64,000 bases of DNA, taken from assembly GCF_014851905.1 (NCBI RefSeq), contig NZ_JACVAQ010000002.1, positions 930,001 through 994,000 on the forward strand, given 5' to 3'. This DNA comes from Pseudomonas sp. PDM14 (GTDB taxonomy: Bacteria; Pseudomonadota; Gammaproteobacteria; Pseudomonadales; Pseudomonadaceae). Position numbers and translations under genes: made by a program. Below are positions 1-9,600 of this stretch, one piece after another. The notes under the pieces were generated by a model. It was given only the letters and a program-made list of their open reading frames with translations, was not told where the DNA came from and ran no database searches. Position 1 is the stretch's first letter. Every line of letters begins with the position of its first letter.

Positions 1-11
1 GCCAAGTACTG

Positions 12-413
12 ATGGCGCACCGTGACATTCGCCGCAGCCGCCATCGCAGCGTGCGCTACCTGCTGCTCGCAGTCGGCTGGCTCAGCGTGGCGCTCGGGGT
101 GATCGGTATTTTCGTCCCAGTGCTGCCCACCACGCCCTTTCTTCTGCTCGCCGCCGCCTGCTTCGTGCGCAGCTCCGAACGCTTCTACCACTGGCTGGTG
201 GACCACCCGCGCCTCGGCCCGTGGATCCGCGATTACCTCGAAGGCAACGGCATTCCGCTCAAGGGCAAGGTCTACGCGATCGTCAGCATGTGGCTGAGCA
301 TCGGCGTGTCCTGCTACCTGGTACCGATGCCCTGGGCGCGTGGTTTCATGTTGACCAGTGCGGTGCTGGTGAGCCTCTATATCCTGCGTCAGAAAACCCT
401 CCCGCCGCGCTGA
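12..413 (+). CDS. DUF454 (YbaN-type) inner-membrane protein
   Basis: A 133-residue protein of the DUF454/YbaN family, small inner-membrane proteins of unknown biochemical role. It has a basic N-terminus, then a long hydrophobic stretch at about residues 17-50 carrying the family's VPVLPTTPFLLLAA signature. A second hydrophobic pair covers about residues 85-125, giving three to four membrane spans. It lies 86 bases ahead of lapG on the same strand and could share its transcript. The start is the first ATG in the window and leaves only 11 bases upstream, so the true start and promoter cannot be judged. Family assignment is firm; function is not known. Confidence 0.85.
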   Translation: MAHRDIRRSRHRSVRYLLLAVGWLSVALGVIGIFVPVLPTTPFLLLAAACFVRSSERFYHWLVDHPRLGPWIRDYLEGNGIPLKGKVYAIVSMWLSIGVSCYLVPMPWARGFMLTSAVLVSLYILRQKTLPPR

Positions 414-499
414 AAAAATACCTCACCAGAACGCCTGGAAATCCGGCAGCCCGGACAGACGCCGCCTAGACTTTGCGCACTTCCCACGAAGATCTCGCC

Positions 500-1201
500 A
501 TGCAGCGACGGCAGTGCACTCACGGATGGTCAGCGCGCCTGCCGGCAACCCGGCACGTGGCCGGCTTGCTGTTGTTTTCACTGATCGTGCTGGGCGCCGC
601 CCAGGCCAACTGGGACTTCGACCAGATCCTGCAGAACGCGGAAAAGCGCTACGGCAACCTCGGCCTCGGCAAAGGTCGCATCGAGGCCTGGCGCGAGCTG
701 ATCGACAGCAGCGACACACTCGCCGAACGCGACAAGCTGGTCACCGTGAACCGCTTCTTCAACCGTCAACTGCGCTTCTCCGCCGACCAGCAGAACTGGC
801 AGCAGGAGGACTACTGGGCGACGCCGATCGAGGCGCTGCTCAAGGGCGCGGGCGACTGCGAGGACTACTCGGTCGCCAAGTACTTCACCCTGCGCCGGCT
901 GGGCATTCCCAGCGAGAAGCTGCGCATCACCTACGTCAAGGCACTGCGCTACAACCAGGCGCACATGGTGCTGACCTATTACGCCGAGCCGGGTGCACCG
1001 CCGCTGGTGCTGGACAACCTGATCGGCGAGATCCGCCCCGCCGCCGAGCGCAAGGACCTGCTGCCGGTTTACTCATTCAACGCCGAAGGCCTGTACCTGC
1101 CGGGCTCGGTGAGCAAGAAGAGCGATGCCAAGAAGCTCTCACGCTGGCAGGAATTGATGAAGAAGATGCGCGCCGAAGGCTTTGCCATCGACGAGGGTTG
1201 A
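500..1201 (+). CDS. lapG: LapG, calcium-dependent periplasmic cysteine protease that releases the LapA adhesin
   Basis: LapG is a bacterial transglutaminase-like cysteine protease (BTLCP). It cuts the N-terminal retention domain of LapA-type adhesins and lets them leave the cell surface. An N-terminal hydrophobic segment (about residues 20-36) exports it. The catalytic triad is visible as Cys120 in GAGDCEDYS, His155 in YNQAHMVLTY and Asp172 in LVLDNL. The acidic residues after the cysteine fit the family's calcium site. The ATG at 500 was chosen over an in-frame TTG nine codons upstream. The gene is followed after 10 bases by lapD, its inhibitor, and its probable substrate lies just beyond, with a TAAG motif in the adhesin. 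In the family, loss of this protease gives constitutive adhesion. Confidence 0.93.
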   Translation: MQRRQCTHGWSARLPATRHVAGLLLFSLIVLGAAQANWDFDQILQNAEKRYGNLGLGKGRIEAWRELIDSSDTLAERDKLVTVNRFFNRQLRFSADQQNWQQEDYWATPIEALLKGAGDCEDYSVAKYFTLRRLGIPSEKLRITYVKALRYNQAHMVLTYYAEPGAPPLVLDNLIGEIRPAAERKDLLPVYSFNAEGLYLPGSVSKKSDAKKLSRWQELMKKMRAEGFAIDEG

Positions 1202-1211
1202 GGAGAACGCT

Positions 1212-3158
1212 ATGTCTCTTTTGAAACAGCTGTTCCTGGCCATCTGCCTGTTCCTGGTCGTGGCCTTCACCGGCAGCTTCATCGCCGGCATGGAAACCTC
1301 GCGCGAGCAGATGCTCAGCCAGTTGCGCTCCCATGCCCAGGACGCCGCCACCGCGCTGGGCCTGTCGATGACGCCGCACGTCGACGATCCGGCGATGCTC
1401 GAGTTGATGGTCAGCTCGATCTTCGACAGCGGCTATTTCGCCACCATCCGCGTGGTGCGCATCCCCGATGAAAAGATCATCGTCGAACGCAACACCAGCG
1501 CGGCGGCCGACAATGTGCCGGCCTGGTTCGTCAGGCTGGTCAACCTCGAGCCGCAAGGTGGTGATGCACTGATCATGCGCGGCTGGGACCAGGCCGCTCG
1601 CGTTGAAGTGCTCAGCCATCCCCAGTTCGCCCTGGCCAAGCTCTGGGACGGCGCCATCGGCAGCCTGCTCTGGCTGTTGCTCTGCGGCCTGGTCAGCGCG
1701 GTGCTTGGCGGCTGGCTGCTGCGCACGCAGCTGCAACCCCTGGACAAGATGGTGCAGCAGGCCCAGGCCATCACCCGGCGCGAATTCCTCACCCTGCCCC
1801 GCGTACCGCGCACACCGGAACTGCGCCGCGTGGTCACGGCCATGAATCAGATGGTCGAGAAGCTCAAGGCGTTGTTCGCCGAGGAAGCGGCCCGCAGCGA
1901 AAAACTGCGCGAGGAGGCCTACCAGGACAGCCTCACCGGCCTCGGCAACCGGCGCCTGTTCGACATCAAACTGGCCAACCAGCTGACAGTGAGCGAACAG
2001 CACACTGCCGGCTACCTGATCTTCCTGCGGGTCAACGACCTCGGCGGGCTCAACCAGCGTCTGGGCAGCCAGCGCACCGACACCCTGATCCTCGGCATCG
2101 GCGAACTGCTGCAGCGCCTGCTGGAACAGCGTGGCACGCCGGACTGGACCGCCTCGCGCAGCCGCGGCGGCGAATTCACCCTGCTCGCACCAGGCCTGGT
2201 TGGCGAGGACGCCGACCGCCTTGCCAGCGAGCTCATCGAGGGCCTGGAAAGCCTGCGTCAGACCGGCGCCAGCGATTGCACACCGGTCGCCCACCTGGGC
2301 ATCGCCGCCTTCAGACCGGGCGAACACGCGGGTGCGGTAATCAGCCGTGCCGATCAGGCCCTGGCGCAGGCGCAGAGCACACCCGGCAAGTCGTGGGAAC
2401 GTCTGGACGACTTCAATGCCCTCCCCGGCCAGGGCCTGCACGACTGGCGCCAATGGATCGATGCGGCGCTCAGCCAGAGCAAGCTGCAGCTGTACTTTCA
2501 GCCGGTGGCGCAATGCGCGGATGTTCAGCACATCCTGCACCGCAAGGTGCTCGCGCGCCTGCTCGACCCACAGGGCGACGCAATCGCCGCTGGGCGCTTC
2601 CTGCCCTGGATCGAACGCCTGGGCTGGGCCTCGCGCCTGGACCTGGCGATGCTCGAACACAGCCTGGCGCACCTGGCCGAACACCCGCATCCACTGGCGC
2701 TGAGCCTATCCGCCGCGACCCTGCGCGAACCGGCCAGCCTGGCGAAGATGCTTGGCATCCTGCGTGAGCACCCGCAACAGGGCAGTCTGATGATCCTGGA
2801 GCTGGACGAACGCTACCTGCCACCACCGAGTGAACTGGAAAGCCTTAGCCAGGCGGTTCGCGAGGCCGGCTATCAACTCGGCCTGCAGCACTTCGGCGGG
2901 CGTTTCAGCCTGATCGGCAACCTGACGCGCCTGGGCCTGGCCTACCTGAAGATCGATGGCAGCTACATCCGCGCCATCGACAGCGAGAGCGACAAGCGTG
3001 TATTCATCGAGGCCATCTTCCGTGCTGCCAACAGCATCGACCTGCCGCTGATTGCCGAGATGGTAGAGACCGAGGGGGAGTTGAGCGTGCTCAACGAGCT
3101 GGGCATTCACGGCGCCATGGGTCGCCTGATCGGCGCGCCATCACCCTGGCAGAGCTAA
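1212..3158 (+). CDS. lapD: LapD, inner-membrane c-di-GMP receptor controlling LapG
   Basis: LapD is an inside-out signalling receptor. Cytoplasmic c-di-GMP binds a degenerate EAL domain, and the periplasmic domain then sequesters LapG. The 648 residues show an N-terminal membrane helix (about 5-25), a periplasmic output domain (about 27-150), a second helix (about 150-175), HAMP, a degenerate GGDEF (RGGEF replaces GGDEF) and a C-terminal EAL-like domain without the EAL motif (KVLARL in its place). Trp125 in MRGWDQ sits exactly where the LapG-contacting tryptophan is known in LapD, and the length matches the family. The ATG at 1212 has GGAGAA upstream. The degenerate motifs imply binding without synthesis or hydrolysis. 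It is probably co-transcribed with lapG. Confidence 0.94.
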   Translation: MSLLKQLFLAICLFLVVAFTGSFIAGMETSREQMLSQLRSHAQDAATALGLSMTPHVDDPAMLELMVSSIFDSGYFATIRVVRIPDEKIIVERNTSAAADNVPAWFVRLVNLEPQGGDALIMRGWDQAARVEVLSHPQFALAKLWDGAIGSLLWLLLCGLVSAVLGGWLLRTQLQPLDKMVQQAQAITRREFLTLPRVPRTPELRRVVTAMNQMVEKLKALFAEEAARSEKLREEAYQDSLTGLGNRRLFDIKLANQLTVSEQHTAGYLIFLRVNDLGGLNQRLGSQRTDTLILGIGELLQRLLEQRGTPDWTASRSRGGEFTLLAPGLVGEDADRLASELIEGLESLRQTGASDCTPVAHLGIAAFRPGEHAGAVISRADQALAQAQSTPGKSWERLDDFNALPGQGLHDWRQWIDAALSQSKLQLYFQPVAQCADVQHILHRKVLARLLDPQGDAIAAGRFLPWIERLGWASRLDLAMLEHSLAHLAEHPHPLALSLSAATLREPASLAKMLGILREHPQQGSLMILELDERYLPPPSELESLSQAVREAGYQLGLQHFGGRFSLIGNLTRLGLAYLKIDGSYIRAIDSESDKRVFIEAIFRAANSIDLPLIAEMVETEGELSVLNELGIHGAMGRLIGAPSPWQS

Positions 3159-3217
3159 CGCCTGCCGTCCTGCAGGTGGGCTGCAGCACGGCAGCGTACG
3201 CGCGCCTGTCGACGCGC

Positions 3218-3556
3218 TCAGTACGGCAGCTTGCTCTCGTCCTTGACCAGCCCACCCAGACCCTCGACCTGTACACGCGCCTGCGCACGTTGCTGGAGCT
3301 TGTTGCGCGCAGCATCGGGCAGGTCGGTGTAGCGCATCACGCCGCGATCAACCAGCACCCCGACCAGGTCTTCGATGACCCGCACCAGCTCCAGATCGGA
3401 GTGCTGCAGCGACATCAGGTGCTCATGGAGCGAACGACTGGCCAGCCAGCTCTGCACCTCGGGATCGGCGGCCGGCATGCTGTGGGTCATGCTGTCGAAG
3501 GGCTCTTTCTCTACCCGCAGAACCCTTCCCTTCTCATCGCGCTGCACATAGACCAT
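3218..3556 (-). CDS. conserved Pseudomonas hypothetical protein (about 112 aa)
   Basis: A 112-residue soluble protein beginning MVYVQRDEKGRVLRVEKEP and ending in a Gln/Arg-rich helix and KDESKLPY. It has no signal peptide or membrane segment. Proteins of this kind occur across Pseudomonas and are often labelled 'tryptophan synthase subunit beta-like', but nothing here resembles TrpB: there is no PLP lysine motif and the length is far too short. The central part (LVRVIEDLVGVLVDRGVMRYTDLP) looks like a small helical regulatory or scaffold domain. It lies downstream of lapA on the same strand but is cut off from it by a strong terminator, so it is probably transcribed on its own. It is convergent with lapD. 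Function unknown. Confidence 0.75.
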   Translation of the reverse strand: MVYVQRDEKGRVLRVEKEPFDSMTHSMPAADPEVQSWLASRSLHEHLMSLQHSDLELVRVIEDLVGVLVDRGVMRYTDLPDAARNKLQQRAQARVQVEGLGGLVKDESKLPY

Positions 3557-3581
3557 GAATCACTCCCGAATCATGTCGCAC

Positions 3582-3612
3582 AAAAAAGCCCGCCACCGGG
3601 AAGGTGGCGGGC
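3582..3612 (-). terminator. Rho-independent terminator of lapA
   Basis: A perfect 10-bp stem (GCCCGCCACC paired with GGTGGCGGGC, 5-base loop) is followed on the minus strand by six T residues. It lies 18 bases past the lapA stop codon and separates lapA from the small gene downstream. Confidence 0.92.
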
Positions 3613-3629
3613 CGCCTTAGTTGAAGAGC

Positions 3630-6600
3630 TTAGACGTCTACTTTCAAGCTGCCATCGCCCAGCATGCCGGTGATGACACCGCCCGCATCCATCGCTCCGT
3701 AAGACGCCTGCAGGTTGATGCCATCGAGCACGATGGTTGGCCCGGCCGATCCACCAGTAGCACCATTGGCATCCACCGTGATGGTGGTGCTGGTGCCGAA
3801 GCTGAAGGTCAGGTACTGGCTCAGGCTGCCCACATTACTGTGCTCACCGGAAAGCAGTTGGGACAGGTCCAGCGCGTCCACACCCTTGGTGAAGTCGGTG
3901 ATATGGCTGGTACCCGTTTCGCCGGCCAGCCACTTGAAGGTATCTGCACCGCCTCCACCAGTCAGGGTATCGTTGCCTCCATTTCCGCTCAGCGTATTGC
4001 TGCCACTGTTCCCAATCAGCACATCGTCGAAGCGCGAGCCAATCAGGTTCTCGATGCCTGTCAGGGTATCGTTACCTGCACCCAGGGTATTCTGAGCGCC
4101 ACTGATGGCCAGGCTTACTGTGACGCCGGATGTAGCATCCACATAGCTGGCGGTATCTATACCCGCACCACCGTTGAGGGTGTCATTACCCGCACCGCCA
4201 ACCAGCAGGTCGTCACCATTGCCCCCGTTGAGGGTATCGTTGCCAGCACCGCCGATAAGCACATCATTACCGCTGCCTCCCGACAGGGTGTTGCCCGCAT
4301 TAACTCCGGTACTGTTGTCGATGATGATCTGGTCATAGCTGGCACTTGAGTTGCCGATCACACCACTGTTGTCGCGATCGACGTTCACGGTTGCCGATGT
4401 ACTGACCGCACCCAGCTCATCCTTGGTGGTGTAGGTGAACGCCCCCCCCCTTATCAACCCCGAGTCAGTGAAGGTTGTAGTGTCCGTACCGCGTGTAATC
4501 GAGCCGCTACTGGCACTTCCAGCGGTGTTCACTGCGAAGTCATTGCCCTCGGCATCGCGGTCATTCCACAGCAAGGCCCAATCAGGCACTACAACCGACG
4601 CCGCACTGTAAGCCACCACGTTGTCGGCATTGGTTGTCGGCGCATCATTGACGGCATTGACGTGTACGTAGGCGACGGCAGATGCACTGTCGGCGCCGCC
4701 ATTGGAAGTACCGTCGCCATCCTTGACGGTGAAACTCACAGTGCGATCCGCAGTGGACGGATTGTCAGAGGTGTTGGCGTAGGCGATCTGCTGGATCAGT
4801 GTCTGGACTACCGCAAGCGTCGCCAGGTTACTGGTGAAACTGACCGTCAGCGCCGCACCATTGGCACCACCTGAGAGGGTACCGATGGTGGTACTCCCCA
4901 GGCGCAGGTTGCTACCGCTCACATTGAGCTGCCCACTGCCAGTTCCCTGATTGATGATCGACAGCTGATCAGCAACCGTGCCGTTTGCAGTGAATGCCAC
5001 CACCAGTGAGCCACCGTTGAAGTTGGCCGAGTCGATATCGCTCAGCGTCACACTGCTATCGATGACTTTCGCACTCGCGTTCTCGGTGTAGTTCAGCGTA
5101 CCGCCCATCCCACTCAACACCGGTGCATCGTTCACCGGTGTGACATTGAAGGTGATGGTGTTCGGATTCGGGTCGAGGTCAACCCCACCGTTCGCCGTTC
5201 CGCCACTGTCCTGTACCTGGAAGGTGAACGTGGCGTAGCCATTGGCATTGGCCGCCGGGGTGAAGATGAGCTTGCCCGCATTGATATCCGCCACCGACAC
5301 CAGAGTGCCCGCACCGATCGCACTGCCGTTCAGGGTGAGCTGGCCAGCGGTAGGCAAGGTCGTGATCTTCACCGCTGCCAGGGTGTTGCCCTCGGCATCG
5401 GAGAAGCCGAAGCTGCTCGCGCCAAGCACATGGCTGGTGTCCTCCAGCAGGCTCAGCGTCGCATCGGCGCCTGCCGGCGGGCTGTTGGCATCGATCACGT
5501 TGACCGTCAGGGTCGCCGAATCGCTGGTACCGTCGGCATCCACCAGGCTGTAGCCGAACTGCTCGGTCACATTGCTGGTGATCCCGTCAGGCGCGACATA
5601 ACTCCAGGCTCCGGTTGCGAAGTTGAAGGTCAGCTTGCCATGTTGTGGCGTCTCGATAGCGGTCAGCACACTGCCGGAGATGGCAGGACCCGTGCTCGGC
5701 GTGATGGTCGAAGTACCGTTCCAGGTGTAGGTGACGGAGCCGATGGTGAACGACTTGATATAGCCGGCGCCGTCCACCCCGAAGCTGTCGTCGTCAGCGG
5801 TGCCGGCGATGCCGTCACTGCCCCACAGCACGTTGCCGGACACATCGCCACCAACGACCTGGCCGAGTAGCGCATCCACCAGCTGACCGAAGCCTGCCAC
5901 GTTGAGTGGCGAACCCTGCCCATCGAGATCAACATCCTGCAAGCGGACATTGTTGATGCCGTTACCGATGCCCACGGTGGTGACGTTGATGTCGTTGCCA
6001 TTGACGAAGGTATTCCACGCTGTTGCTGTGGAGTTGGCCAGGGAGTTGCCGTTATTGCCGGTCTGCTCGTTGGGGTTGCCGTCACTGATGAACACCACCT
6101 GATTACTCCAGCCGGTGATCGGCTGGTAAGACGCCATGGTTTCCTTGATGGCATCGGTAAAGTCGGTATTGCCATCGAATGGGCGAGTGCCGCCCTCCGT
6201 TGGATTCAGGCTGGAAATCAGCGAGCTGAACGCCTCGACACTAGTGACCGGTGCGTAGGCCTTGGCCGTCGAGGAGAACGCCACGACCTGTAGCTGCACA
6301 TGGCCCGAGGTGCCATCGAACAACGCGGCACCGGCCTGCCGAACCGCAGCGAGCATCTGGTTCAGCTCGGTGTTGTCGATACTGCCGCTGAAGTCGAGGA
6401 CGAAGACCACGTTGAAGTCCTGGCCATGACCTTCGACCACGGTCGCCACATCGTTCTTGGCATCCGGCCCGTTGTCCACCGCAACCACGTTGATCTTGGT
6501 GCTCGCGACATTGGAGTTCGTGGTGCCGTCGTTGACCACCACGGTGACCGTACGGGGCGTGGTACTCGGCGTGCTGCTGGTGTTGCCGAAGCGGATCGCC

Positions 6601-9600
6601 TCGATTGCCGTTTCGTACTCCGCCTTGCTAGCCACGCCAGTAAGAGTCACGGTGATCTTGCCAGCCACGCTGGTATCCACCACACCGCTGATGCCGCCAA
6701 GCAAGCCGCTGGCAGTCAGCACATCACCGGCCTGGGCGTTGGTGAGCACGATCTTGGCCGAGGCGATGGTGCTGTTGTCGATGTCGGTGACCAAGGTGTC
6801 GATGTCGGCGATGGCCACCGCCGACGAACCTTCGGTGAAGGTGGTCTGGTAACCCGTACCCACCACGCCGGCGCTGTCATTGCCGTCCAGGTCGAGCAGC
6901 GGCGCATCGTTGACGGCCGACACGTTGATGGTGACGGTCGCGATATTGCTGTAGAGGCTACCGTCGCTCACCTGGTACTGGAAGGTTGCGTAGGGTGCGC
7001 CGTTCTCATTGCTGTCAGGCACGAAGGTCAGCTTGCCAGCATTGATATCCGCAATGCTGATCTCCTGGTTCAGACTCACATCCACGCCGTTGAGTTTGAG
7101 CACACCATCGGTGGCCAGCTGGGTCACCCTGATGCCGGTAAAGCTGCTCGAGTCGACGTCATAGTCGTTGTTAGAACCTGTGCCATCGGCACCAAACAGG
7201 CCATTGTAGGTAATGGTTACGGCATTGTCTTCGCTGGTAGTGAAGGTATCGTTGACCGCCACTGGCGCATCGTTGGCCGGCGTAACATTGATGGTCACGG
7301 TGGCGATGTTGCTGTAGCTACTGCCGTCACTGACCTGGTACTTGAAGGTCGCGTACGGCGCGCCGTTTTCATTGCCATCCGGTACGAACACCAGCTTGCC
7401 GGCGTCGATATCGGCCTTGCTGACCTCCTGGTTCAGGGTCACGTTGACGCCGTTGAGCTTGAGCACACCGTCGGTGGCCAGCTGGGTCACCTTGATGCTG
7501 GTGAAGCTGCCGGAATCGCCGTCGCTGTCGTTCAGCGGCCCGGTGCCATCGGCCCCGAACAGACCGGCACTGGTGATGGTGACCGAGGTGTCTTCGCTGG
7601 TGCTGAAGGTGTCGTTGATCGCGATGGGCGCTTCGTTGAGCGCAGCGATGTTGATGGTCAGCGTCGCACTGGAGGGATCGCCGTCAGCATCGACGATGGT
7701 GTAGTCGATCTGCTCCACCTTGTTGCCAGTCAGCCCGCCCGGCGCCGTGTAGCTCCAGGCGCCGGTCGCGAAGTTGAAGATCAGCTTGCCGCCCAGGTCG
7801 GTGGTGATGGTGAGGCTCGCGGTGGCATTGCTGCCATCCCAGGTATAGGTATCGCCGTCGATCGACAGGGAACGGATGCCGCCCTTGCCATCGGCACCGA
7901 AACCATCATCGTCGCTATTGCCGGCGATACCGTCGCTGCCATGCAGCACATTGCCGGAGACCTGGCCGGTGCTGACCTGGCTGAGCAGGGTATCCACCAG
8001 GTCGTCGAAATCGCCGACCCGAATAGGCGAGCCACTGCCGTCCAGATCGACATCCTGCAGGTTGTCGTTGTCGATACCGTTACCAACGCCAATGGTGGTG
8101 ACGTTGAGGCCGTTGTCGTTGATGAACTGCTGCCAGTCGGCCGCCGTCTGATTGGCCAGCGCATTGTTGGCCTGGGTCTGCTCATTGGGGTTGCCATCGC
8201 TGATGAACACCACCTGGTTGCTCCAGCCCGGCAAGGGGGAGAAAGCATCCATGGTCTTCTCGATCGCCGCCGTGAAGTCGGTGTTGCCGTCGTAGGGGCG
8301 ATGACCGCCCTCCTCCGGATTCAGCGAGTCCAGCAGGTTCTCGAATGCCGCGAAGCTGGTGACCGGGGCATAGGATTGCGCTTGGCCGGAGAACGCCACG
8401 ATCTGCAGTTGCACATCACCTGGATTACCCTGGAAAAGCGCTTGGCCTGCGGCTTTTACCGCGGACAGCATCTGATCCAGCTCGCTGTCGCTGATGCTGC
8501 CGCTGAAATCGAGCACGAACACCATGTTGATATTCGGTGCCACGCTCTCGCTGACACTGGCCACGTCGTGCTGCGCCACCGGGGTGTCGTCGTCGACGTT
8601 GATCTCCAGGGTGCCATTGGCCTTGTCGCCATCCTTGTCGGTGACCTGGTAGGTCAGGGTAAAAGCCTGGTTATTTTCATCATCGCCATTGGCATGCTTG
8701 ATCGGCGCGTTCTGTTTCACCTCGTAGGCGCCGTTGGCGCTGTTCAGGGTGACGGTCAGGACCGTGGTGGCGCCCTGCTTGATCAGCAGGTCGCTACCGG
8801 ACTGCACGTAGGTGAAGCCCTGCGGTGCGCCGGTATAGGTCCACTGGATAGAACCGGCGCCATCATTGCCATAGGCGTGATTGAGCGTGCCGCTGACAAA
8901 GGCGGCGTTATCGTCATCACCATCACCACCGGGGATGCCTTTGGCCAACGCATCATCGTCCAGTTGCACCACCTGGTTCGGCGTGGCGCTGGGGCCGTCG
9001 TCCTTGAAGCTGATGACCTTGCCGATATCGATGCTGGCGCTGGCCTTGTCGCCATCGCTATCGGTCACGGTGGCACGCAGGCCGACATGACCGGAGCCGA
9101 GGAACTTGGCCTCGTCCGGATCACCAGTGGGATGCACGATGGAACGGATCTGGTCGAGGGTTACGGTGCCACCTGCATTCACCGACAGGGTGAACACCAG
9201 CTGGTTGCTCACCGCAGTACGCCCTTCCACCACTCCGGCGCCATTGACGCTGAGGATCACCGCCTGGTTGGTGGCGGTATCCACCAGCCCGCTGTTGGCG
9301 TTCTGCACGGTCAGGTCGTAGGCCATGCTTTTCAAGCCATCGGCACCGGGCTGAACGTTGAACACACCACTGAAATTGGCCGTGGCGTCGATGGCGAAGT
9401 TCGATTCGTCAACCTGCAGCGACGAACCCCAGGTGATGCTGGTGCTGACATCGTTGTAGTCGTAGTCGGAGGTATCGGTCTTGTCTTCCCAGTTCTGGTT
9501 ACCGGCGACGCCGGTGTCCTGCAGGTGCGAGCCGCCAGGATTGAGAGCCGCATCGCTGAACAGTACATTGGCGCCATCGGCACCGGTCAGCGGGTTGGCC

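Noticed and set aside
1077-2690. A 537-codon open frame on the minus strand
   Set aside because: It is antisense to lapG and lapD, which have clear domains and ribosome-binding sites. High GC content alone produces such frames.
3218-3556. Annotation of the small gene as tryptophan synthase beta subunit
   Set aside because: The protein has only 112 residues and none of the TrpB PLP-binding sequence; that name appears to be a propagated error.
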